Part shown: positions 5,957 through 11,363 of the stretch, piece after piece | Layout: every line of letters begins with the position of its first letter | Numbering within the stretch: the first letter of the stretch is position 1 | Assembly (NCBI GenBank): GCA_048394785.1 | Contig: DBFJGL010000067.1 | Coordinates: 1 to 12,021 of the forward strand | DNA length: 12,021 nucleotides | Direction of reading: 5' to 3' | Source of the DNA: DBFJGL01 sp048394785 | Lineage (GTDB): Bacteria > Bacillota > Clostridia > Christensenellales > CAG-917 | Made by a program: the position numbers and the translations under genes | Notes under the pieces: model-generated | Database searches by the model: none | Seen by the model: only the letters and a program-made list of their open reading frames with translations | Told to the model about the DNA's origin: nothing

Positions 5957-6399
5957 GAGGAACAGAGGCGAAAAACAATTTCAAATCAGGATATAACTGC
6001 GCGCAATCGGTAGTGCTTGCGTTTTCCGATATGTTTGACTTTGACGAAAACATGCTGCTCAAAATGTCGTCGTCATTCGGCGGCGGTTTCGGGAGATTGC
6101 GCGAGGTCTGCGGCGCGTTCAGCGGCGCGGCTATGGTGCTCGGCTATAAACTCGGCTATACGGAAACAGGCGATTACGAAGGTAAAAAGAAACTTTATTC
6201 AATCGTGCAGGAAGCTGCCGACGAGTTCAAAAAGGTTGCGGGCAGCATCGTTTGCCGTGAACTGAGAGGTCTTAACGGGGCGCAATCGCCCGCGCCCGAA
6301 AAGCGTACGGAGGAGTATTACCACGCCGTGCCTTGCGCGGAGCTTTGCGAGCTTGCTGCTCAAATCACGGAAAAGCTTATCGAAAAATACGCCGATTGA
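5953..6399 (+). CDS. C_GCAxxG_C_C family (redox/metal-site) protein
   Basis: The 148-residue product shows the Cys pattern that names the family: GYNCAQSV (C16), VCGAFSGAAMVLG (C53, here CGAFSG), a Cys at C101 (VCREL) and a final pair PCAELC (C128, C132). A glycine-rich FGGGFGR segment (42-48) precedes the central motif. The length is typical. Members are small soluble proteins of anaerobes, presumed to bind a metal or Fe-S centre, with no firmly assigned reaction; some are annotated as redox-active. The gene overlaps the end of mrp by four bases, so it is made from the same mRNA. Pairing with an Fe-S carrier suggests, by inference only, that Mrp may load or serve this protein. Confidence 0.88.
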   Translation: MRGTEAKNNFKSGYNCAQSVVLAFSDMFDFDENMLLKMSSSFGGGFGRLREVCGAFSGAAMVLGYKLGYTETGDYEGKKKLYSIVQEAADEFKKVAGSIVCRELRGLNGAQSPAPEKRTEEYYHAVPCAELCELAAQITEKLIEKYAD

Positions 6400-6520
6400 C
6401 AGTGCGTCGATTGACGAGCCGATAAGTTTGCAAAACGTCGGTTGATACGCTCGCAATTACTGAAATGCCGCGTAAAACAACCGTTCGGTCGGACTTCGGG
6501 GAAAATGAGAAGGAGAGACT

Positions 6521-6997
6521 ATGAATATATTGATTGTTTGTTCGAGTAACATTTGCAGAAGCCCTTACGCGGAGTTTATGTTGAAGCGTATGATTGAGCA
6601 AAATCCCGTACTCAAAGACAAGGGCATTTCCGTTTGTTCTTCCGCGGTGTTCAACCAAAGCAAGGTCATTCACCCAAAAGCCGTAAAATGTCTTCTCGCG
6701 GAAGGATTTGACGAGGAAACGGTAAAGGCGCATCAGCCCACGTTCAAGCGCAGTGCGGACAAGAGGTTCGCCGAAGCAGACGTCATAATCGGAATGTCAA
6801 AAGGACACGGATTGCTTACTCCCAAGAAGTACCGCTCCAAGTTTACCACGCTGTCGGAGGCGGCGATAGGATATTACGTTCCCGTACCGGACCCCTTCCT
6901 TTACGTAAAGCAGGAGAGATACGACGAAGTTATGAACGTCATCAAGGAATTGCTCGAACTGTACGTTGCAAAGCTCGAAGACGAATATACCGAATAA
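6521..6997 (+). CDS. Low-molecular-weight protein-tyrosine-phosphatase-like protein (first copy)
   Basis: The 158-residue product opens with MNILIVCSSNICRS. This contains the phosphatase P-loop C-x5-R-S with nucleophile C7, R13 and S14, and a second Cys (C12) next to the Arg as in typical LMW-PTPs. The general-acid loop VPDPF (D124) is present in the expected place. In between, the GISVCSSAVFN and AEADVIIGMSKGH segments match the Rossmann-like LMW-PTP fold. The P-loop is CSSNICRS rather than the common CxGNxCRS, and the C-terminus is charged. The substrate could be phosphotyrosine or phosphoarginine; the sequence does not decide. The AAGGAG at 6510-6515 fixes the ATG. A 121-bp gap upstream shows no convincing promoter, so read-through from mrp is possible. 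Confidence 0.88.
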   Translation: MNILIVCSSNICRSPYAEFMLKRMIEQNPVLKDKGISVCSSAVFNQSKVIHPKAVKCLLAEGFDEETVKAHQPTFKRSADKRFAEADVIIGMSKGHGLLTPKKYRSKFTTLSEAAIGYYVPVPDPFLYVKQERYDEVMNVIKELLELYVAKLEDEYTE

Positions 6998-7134
6998 ACG
7001 TGTGCGGTCGAAATGAATAATCGTCCACAGCTAACGGCTGCGGCAGTCGCAAACAGCGGCGGTTATCATAAGAGGCAGTCTTGCGGTCAGCGTTTCAAAC
7101 GGTTTGGCGGGCGAAAAACATTAAATATAAGAAT

Positions 7135-7821
7135 ATGTCGGAAAGTATTTACACTAAAACCGAATTGCTCATCGGGGCGGAGGCGACGGACGCGCTTAAA
7201 CGCGCGGCAGTGCTTGTCTTGGGGCTCGGAGGCGTGGGCGGATACGTGACGGAAGCGTTGGTTCGTGCAGGAGTCGGCAAAATAGGGCTGCTCGACGCAG
7301 ACGTTTTTTGCGAAAGCAACCTTAACCGACAGATACTTGCAACCCGCTCATCTCTGAACAGAAAAAAAACAGAGGTTGCCGCCCGACGCATTGCGGACGT
7401 CAATCCCGATTGTATCGTGGACGTTTATGATATTTTTTATCTGCCCGAAACTGCGGATAAAGTGAATTTTTCCGATTATTCGTATATAGTCGATGCGGTG
7501 GATACAGTGACAGCCAAGCTCGAAATCATCAAAAGGGCAAAAGCTTGCGGCGTGCCCGTAATCAGCTGTATGGGCACGGGCAATAAAGTCGACGTCGCCT
7601 TTAAGGTCGCGGATATATCGCAAACCAAGGTGTGCCCGTTGGCTCGCGTTATGCGCAAAGAACTTGCCGCCGCAGACATAAGCGGAGTTAAGTGCGTATA
7701 TTCCGAAGAAAAGCCTTATGTTGCCGACGGCAGAACGCCTGCAAGCATTTCGTACGCCCCTGCGATTGCGGGGCTTATTATGGCAAAGGAAGTCATTGCC
7801 GATTTAATAGAAAAAAAATAG
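7135..7821 (+). CDS. tcdA: tRNA threonylcarbamoyladenosine dehydratase (TcdA/CsdL, E1-like)
   Basis: The 228-residue product is a ThiF/MoeB/E1-like adenylating enzyme. It shows RTELLIG-like TKTELLIG at the N-terminus, the nucleotide loop GLGGVGG (30-36), LLDADVFCESNLNRQ (D54, D56, R65, Q66), YIVDAVDTVTAK and the C-terminal SISYAPAIAGLIMAKEVI. TcdA converts t6A at position 37 of ANN-decoding tRNAs to the cyclic form ct6A, using ATP, in the cytosol. The final segment resembles Gram-positive TcdA rather than ThiF or MoeB, and no ThiS or MoaD partner is nearby. Start choice is uncertain: the ATG at 7135 gives the family-typical N-terminus but has no Shine-Dalgarno sequence. A TTG at 7081 has AAGAGG (7070-7075) at good spacing but would add 18 residues unlike homologues. 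Confidence 0.88.
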   Translation: MSESIYTKTELLIGAEATDALKRAAVLVLGLGGVGGYVTEALVRAGVGKIGLLDADVFCESNLNRQILATRSSLNRKKTEVAARRIADVNPDCIVDVYDIFYLPETADKVNFSDYSYIVDAVDTVTAKLEIIKRAKACGVPVISCMGTGNKVDVAFKVADISQTKVCPLARVMRKELAAADISGVKCVYSEEKPYVADGRTPASISYAPAIAGLIMAKEVIADLIEKK

Positions 7822-7890
7822 AAAAGTTTTGACGTTTTGCATATACGATATTCCGATTGAATATGCCGATTTATGTTATTCGTATAAAGA

Positions 7891-8183
7891 GGGTATCCCC
7901 TATGCAGAGAAGTGTGCTTTGAGTTCGTAGAAAATAAAAATATTCTATTTTGTCATTACGAGCGTAGCCGTCAGGCGCAGCGCGGCAATCCCCTATGTAG
8001 AGGGGTGCGCTTTGGGTGTGGAGAAAATAAGCATATTATATCATGTCATTGCGAGAAGCGATGAAAGAGCGACGAAGCAATCCCCTATGTAGGGGAGTAA
8101 ACTTTTTGTATGAATATAAGTATTCATTCCTTTTTATGGGATTGCTTCGTTACTTCGCATTCGCTTCGTTCCTCGCAATGACA
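7891..8183. repeat. Composite tandem/inverted repeat (about 93-bp units with an inverted end)
   Basis: The motif ATCCCCTATG recurs at 7895, 7988 and 8080, and TGTCATT at 7951 and 8044, giving a period of 92-93 bp. Unit 1 (7891-7950) lacks its left part, unit 2 is 7951-8043 and unit 3 is 8044-8136. The array is closed by 8138-8183, whose reverse complement starts TGTCATTGCGAG and ends CGAAGCAATCCC, matching both ends of the left part of unit 3. Small stems occur inside: CCCCTA/TAGGGG (8082-8095) and CCCCT/AGGGG (7990-8005). No transposase or reading frame is present. The TGTCATTGCGAG...GCAATCCC pattern resembles dispersed palindromic intergenic repeats known in several bacterial groups; a MITE-like origin is an inference. 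Confidence 0.85.
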
Positions 8184-8190
8184 CCAAAGA

Positions 8191-8271
8191 ATAAGCAGGC
8201 AAGCGGATAAATATATTCGCATTGACGGCATAAACAGGTTAGTCAAGCGGATAAAATAAAGCGAAGACGGC
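8191..8271. repeat. Imperfect tandem duplication of about 40 bp
   Basis: 8191-8229 (ATAAGCAGG ... CAAGCGGATAAA ... GACGGC) is repeated at 8230-8271 (ATAAACAGG ... CAAGCGGATAAA ... GACGGC) with a 3-bp insertion and scattered changes. It abuts the 93-bp repeat array but shares no motif with it. It contains no reading frame, and the function is unknown. Confidence 0.65.
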
Positions 8272-8313
8272 GGAGAAATAAATATAATCCGAAGCGGTAA
8301 TGTTTATTCGGTG

Positions 8314-8757
8314 TCAGCATTCGAATACGAAAGACAGCGGACCGTCCTGTTGTTGTTCGATGTACATATGCGCGCCGAAAACTCCGTTTTTGACAACAAC
8401 TCCGTCCTCTCTGATTTTTTCGGTTATTCTTTTATACAATTCCAACGCGCGTTCGGGCAGTTCTGCGTGTCCGAAATCAGGTCTGTTGCCCGTGCCTTTT
8501 CCGAGCGTGCCTGCCAACGAGAACTGCGATACAAGCAGTATTTCGCCGCCTGCGTCCTTTATGTTGAGGTTCATCTTGTCGTTTTCGTCGCGGAATACTC
8601 TAAGCTTGGTCATTTTCCCCGCGAAATAATCTGCCTGTGCTTCGGTGTCGCCTTTTTCAATGCCCAGAAATATGGTAAGCCCCGAAGGAATTTCGCTGAT
8701 AAGTTTATCGTCTACGTACAGCTTTGAGGAAAAGGTGCGTTGTATAAGTGCTCTCAT
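8314..8757 (-). CDS. dtd: D-aminoacyl-tRNA deacylase (DTD)
   Basis: The 147-residue product is a full-length DTD. It starts MRALIQRTFSSKLYVDDK and has FLGIEKGDTE, KMTKLRVFRDE, NLNIKD, LLVSQFSLAG, GTGNRPDF and the final QQDGPLSFVFEC. DTD removes D-amino acids (and glycine from tRNA-Ala) mischarged onto tRNAs, in the cytosol. The Gly-Pro pair that forms the chiral filter is kept (G139-P140). Both signature motifs carry Ser where Thr is usual: SQFSL (S80) for SQFTL and DGPLS (S142) for NxGPxT. The Asn of the second motif is Gln (Q137). GGAG lies 9 nt before the ATG (8767-8770). The gene lies 68 bp downstream of the THUMP methyltransferase, so both probably form one operon from the promoter at 10051. 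Confidence 0.93.
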   Translation of the reverse strand: MRALIQRTFSSKLYVDDKLISEIPSGLTIFLGIEKGDTEAQADYFAGKMTKLRVFRDENDKMNLNIKDAGGEILLVSQFSLAGTLGKGTGNRPDFGHAELPERALELYKRITEKIREDGVVVKNGVFGAHMYIEQQQDGPLSFVFEC

Positions 8758-8825
8758 ATGGCGTATCTCCGTATAGTTGTTTTTAGCAGTATTTGTTTAT
8801 AACGCTATTTGGTTTGCAATCGATT

Positions 8826-10016
8826 TTAATTGACGTCGACGGGCGGGGGAATGCGGTTGCCGTCTATTGTGCGGACGGGTTCCGGACGTCTTCCGAGATA
8901 GCGGTAAAGAGTGCATTCCAGCTCGCTGTTGTAAAGACGGCGCGTCTTATCGGCGCGTTTGCCGAAATGCTTTTCAAAACCTCTGAAAGAAGTAATTACG
9001 TACGCGCTCCAACCGTCCAATCTGTCGAACGCCTGACCGAACGTGCGGTAAAGGTCGGTAAGCTCGTTTCCGCTCATAAGCCGCTCGCCGTAAGGCGGAT
9101 TTGCAATGATAACTCCGCAGGAAAAGCGCGAAGACAGATCTTTTACGTCGCGCGTCTGAATGTGTATGCAATCTGAAACGTCGGCGCGTTTTGCGTGAAG
9201 CAGAGCGAGTTTAACTGCGTCGGGGTTTAAGTCGTAGCCTTGAATTTTGGTTTTGACGTCCCGTATTAACAGTTGTTCCGCTTCTTCCTGACAACGTGTT
9301 CTAACGTCGGGCGCGTTCGTAAAATATTCGGCGCAGAAAGAACGGCGCATGCCGGGCGCGGCGTTTTGAGCTATGAGAGCCGCCTCGACGGGAATTGTGC
9401 CCGAACCGCAGAACGGGTCTATGAGCGCGCGTTCGGGGTTCCACACGGAAAGTTTTATTATTGCCGCGGCGAGCGTTTCGCGAATGGGCGCGTCGCCGAG
9501 ATAAGTACGGTATCCGCGCTTATGCAGTCCGTCGCCCGACGTATCGAGCGTAATGGTGACTTTGTTGTCACGCACGGACGCCTCAAAAGAATATGCCGCG
9601 CCGCTTTCGGGAAAACGGTTAATGCCGTAAAAAGCGCTTAATCTGCTTATAATCGCGCGTTTAACTATGCTTTGTATGCTTGACAGCGCAAATAAGTTTG
9701 ATTTCACCGACTTTGCGTCCACAACGATTTTCGCGTCGCGCGGCAATATTTCCTGCCAATCCGTCGCAGCGGTTTTTTCGAACAGTTCGTCAAAAGTCAA
9801 GGCGTCAAATTCAGACAGTACTATGCGGACTCTGTTTGCGGTGCGTAAAAATACGTTTGCGCGAATGACGTCCGAAAAGTCGCCTTCAAAACGTATCCGT
9901 CCGTATTCCGCGCCGCTTACGGTATAACCGAGGTCGGTAAGTTCCCTTTTGGTCACCGCTTCTATTCCGCTTGCCGCGGCGGCTTCGATGGTAAGTTTGC
10001 CGTCAAAAATGCTCAT
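8826..10016 (-). CDS. THUMP-domain class I SAM-dependent RNA methyltransferase (RlmL-N/YpsC-like)
   Basis: The 396-residue product has an N-terminal ferredoxin-like/THUMP region (about 1-155, with GYTVSGAEYGRIRFEG and the THUMP core around 60-155). A linker LHKRGYR (164-170) leads to a Rossmann methyltransferase domain with SAM loop LIDPFCGSGTIPVEAA (198-213), motif YDLNPDAV (261-268) and catalytic NPPYGERL (306-313). NPPY marks N-methylation of a base. The closest known relatives methylate guanine N2 in 23S rRNA (N-terminal half of E. coli RlmL) or are Gram-positive YpsC proteins; the exact site is not readable here. Start: ATG at 10016 (MSIFDG), which lies exactly 6 nt after a -10 box. ATGs at 10022 and 10034 are inside or before that box. 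No Shine-Dalgarno sequence precedes any of them. Confidence 0.92.
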   Translation of the reverse strand: MSIFDGKLTIEAAAASGIEAVTKRELTDLGYTVSGAEYGRIRFEGDFSDVIRANVFLRTANRVRIVLSEFDALTFDELFEKTAATDWQEILPRDAKIVVDAKSVKSNLFALSSIQSIVKRAIISRLSAFYGINRFPESGAAYSFEASVRDNKVTITLDTSGDGLHKRGYRTYLGDAPIRETLAAAIIKLSVWNPERALIDPFCGSGTIPVEAALIAQNAAPGMRRSFCAEYFTNAPDVRTRCQEEAEQLLIRDVKTKIQGYDLNPDAVKLALLHAKRADVSDCIHIQTRDVKDLSSRFSCGVIIANPPYGERLMSGNELTDLYRTFGQAFDRLDGWSAYVITSFRGFEKHFGKRADKTRRLYNSELECTLYRYLGRRPEPVRTIDGNRIPPPVDVN

Positions 10017-10022
10017 ACGCAT

Positions 10023-10051
10023 ATAATATCGCATACCGTTTTTTAAGTCAA
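10023..10051 (-). promoter_or_regulatory. Promoter of the THUMP methyltransferase-dtd unit, predicted leaderless
   Basis: Reading leftwards, TTGACT (10051-10046), a 17-bp spacer and TATTAT (10028-10023). Six nt separate the -10 box from the ATG at 10016, so the first transcribed base would be the A of the start codon. Confidence 0.75.
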
Positions 10052-10072
10052 CCGGAGGGAGTCGGGTTGACT
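10046..10072. promoter_or_regulatory. Inverted repeat formed by two divergent -35 boxes
   Basis: AGTCAACC (10046-10053) and GGTTGACT (10065-10072) are a perfect 8-bp inverted repeat around an 11-bp centre. Each arm contains the TTGACT -35 box of one of the two divergent promoters. It may simply reflect two identical -35 boxes, or it may be a binding site for a dimeric regulator. Confidence 0.5.
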
Positions 10073-10095
10073 GCCGTACGACTGTAATATATACT
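10067..10095 (+). promoter_or_regulatory. Promoter of the nitroreductase-family gene
   Basis: TTGACT (10067-10072) and TATACT (10090-10095) are separated by an ideal 17 bp. Transcription would begin near 10102, giving a leader of about 47 nt with GAGG (10140-10143) as ribosome binding site. Confidence 0.75.
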
Positions 10096-10148
10096 GTGAG
10101 TAAGGGCTGAGCAATAAGTTCAAGCCCGATAACGGAAGCGAGGATTAT

Positions 10149-10682
10149 ATGGAATTTGAAAAACTGTGTCTTAAACGGGAAAGCTGTCGCTCGTATACGG
10201 GCGAGCGCGTGCCGCAAGCCGTGCTGCGCAATATGGTCGAGGCGTGCAGGGTTGCGCCGTCTGCGTGCAACAATCAGCCGTGGAGACTGTACGTTGCCGA
10301 CAGCGAGGAAGCCTTAAAAGCCGTAAGCGACGCTGTTACGTTTTTCGGCACAAACAAGTTTGCGGAGAAGGCAGGCGCGTTTATCGTAATAGAAGGGGTG
10401 GAAGAAATCTATCCCGAAAGGGTGCGCGAGTCGCTTTGCGGACGGCGGTTTGACGATATAGACATCGGAATCTGCGCGGCTTTTATGACGCTTGCCGCGT
10501 CCGACTTAGGTTACGGTACTTGCATAATAGGCTGTTTTAACGAAGCTGTTATAAAAGCGGCTGTCGGAGCGGATGAGAAAGCGAATATTAAACTCGTGTT
10601 GGCGGTAGGTCGCCCTTCCGACGCCGAACCTCGCAAAAAGACGCGTAAGACGACGGAAGACATAGTAAAATTCGGGTTGTAG
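10149..10682 (+). CDS. Nitroreductase-family FMN protein
   Basis: The 177-residue product begins MEFEKLCLKRESCRSYTGERVP. The basic R-x-S-x-R-x-Y segment is the phosphate-binding start of nitroreductases, where RRSxRxF/Y is usual and R-E-S-C-R-S-Y is seen here. APSACNNQPWRLYV (about 37-50) is the classic FMN/dimer motif, followed by DIDIGICAAFMTLAASDLGYGTC (split: DIDIGICAAF at about 99-108, then DLGYGTCIIGCF) and a C-terminal KLVLAVGRPSDAEPRKKTRK. Such proteins are cytosolic homodimers using FMN and NAD(P)H to reduce nitro groups, quinones or enones; the physiological substrate is unknown. The length is at the short end for the family, lacking the lid helices of longer members. GAGG 5 nt before the ATG supports the start. 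The gene has its own promoter. Confidence 0.9.
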   Translation: MEFEKLCLKRESCRSYTGERVPQAVLRNMVEACRVAPSACNNQPWRLYVADSEEALKAVSDAVTFFGTNKFAEKAGAFIVIEGVEEIYPERVRESLCGRRFDDIDIGICAAFMTLAASDLGYGTCIIGCFNEAVIKAAVGADEKANIKLVLAVGRPSDAEPRKKTRKTTEDIVKFGL

Positions 10683-10858
10683 ACTGCTTTTCCAAGCCTT
10701 TAATCAGCGTTGCAGGAGAACAGTTAATCCTCTCGGGATTATCGGCTGTCGCTGCGTCGGGGTTGTGCTTGCATTATGAGCGCGTTCGGTTTGCAGACGG
10801 ATACGGTGTAAGAGCTCGCCTCGGCAGAGGGGCGTTATCGCCCGAAAAGGAGAAAGAA
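10683..10858 (+). other. Short gap between the nitroreductase and the second phosphatase
   Basis: This 176-bp gap shows no convincing gene, promoter or terminator. A small hairpin (AATCC and GGATT around TCTC) at about 10726-10740 is the only visible structure. The phosphatase may be read from the nitroreductase promoter. Confidence 0.4.
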
Positions 10859-11323
10859 ATGGTAAAAATAATGTTTGTATGCCTCGGCAATATCTGCCGC
10901 TCGCCTATGGCGGAGTTTGTAATGGCGGATTTGATAAGACTGAGAGGTTATGAGGGCAAAATTTCGGTGGCTTCTTCCGCTACAAGCCGAGAGGAGGAAG
11001 GGCACGGAGTCCACTACGGTACGTTGCGGAAACTGCGTGAAGTCGGCATACCCGTGTATTCTCATTACGCAACGCCGTTAAGAGCTTCCGACGCCGACGA
11101 ATACGATTATATTGTAGGAATGGAGGAGCGTAATCTTATCGCTATGCGGCGCATATTGGGCGATAAAGGCAAAGATAAAATATATTCGCTTCTGCAATTC
11201 ACCGATTATCCGCACGACATAGCCGACCCTTGGTGGACGGGCGATTTCGATACGACTTATTCCGAAATCAGCAAAGGGTGCGAAGGGCTGCTTGCGTATG
11301 TCGAGGCGCATCATACGTTGTGA
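10859..11323 (+). CDS. Low-molecular-weight protein-tyrosine-phosphatase (second copy)
   Basis: The 154-residue product begins MVKIMFVCLGNICRSPMAEF, with the canonical P-loop CLGNICRS (nucleophile C8, R14, S15) and the general-acid loop IADPWWTGDFDTTY (D123). VASSATSREEEG and YDYIVGMEERN complete the LMW-PTP fold. It dephosphorylates phosphotyrosine (or phosphoarginine) on proteins in the cytosol. The DPWW loop with aromatic residues after DP fits tyrosine phosphatases better than the YwlE arginine phosphatase group; this is a family-based inference. I chose the ATG at 10859 because AAGGAG (10847-10852) precedes it; the frame is open upstream to 10763 but that extension is not family-like. 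An AlkD-like gene follows after 40 bp and is probably co-transcribed. Confidence 0.93.
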   Translation: MVKIMFVCLGNICRSPMAEFVMADLIRLRGYEGKISVASSATSREEEGHGVHYGTLRKLREVGIPVYSHYATPLRASDADEYDYIVGMEERNLIAMRRILGDKGKDKIYSLLQFTDYPHDIADPWWTGDFDTTYSEISKGCEGLLAYVEAHHTL

Positions 11324-11363
11324 TTTTGCGCATAAACGCGAAAATAGACGGACGGATAGAATT

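Larger units (their letters stand above)
7822..8313. other. Gene-free interval between convergent tcdA and dtd
   Basis: These 492 bp hold no supportable gene. About 290 bp are the 93-bp repeat array and about 80 bp are the 40-bp tandem duplication. The first 70 bp after tcdA show no clear terminator, so the hairpins of the repeats may be what ends transcription. Just left of dtd, CCGAA (8289-8293) and TTCGG (8307-8311) form a 5-bp stem followed on the minus strand by ATTATATTTATTT, a very weak terminator for dtd. Confidence 0.7.

Noticed and set aside
505..6399. A single new multi-gene system linking the Dabb protein, XRE regulator, YitT protein, deacylase and redox genes.
   Set aside because: The genes point in different directions, are separated by terminators and own promoters, and belong to families usually found singly. 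Only mrp with the C_GCAxxG gene, and the methyltransferase with dtd, look like real units.
6388..6420. CGATTGAC occurring twice at the end of the C_GCAxxG gene, considered as a repeat or operator.
   Set aside because: It is two short copies only, one overlapping the coding end, with no further copies or symmetry. Chance is sufficient.
7951..8183. The 93-bp repeats considered as a CRISPR array.
   Set aside because: There are only three imperfect units, with similarity over the whole unit rather than short repeats with unique spacers, an inverted copy at the end, and no cas genes.
10683..10858. Leader of the second phosphatase considered as a riboswitch or attenuator.
   Set aside because: Only one 5-bp hairpin is visible, with no T-run and no conserved riboswitch core that I recognise.
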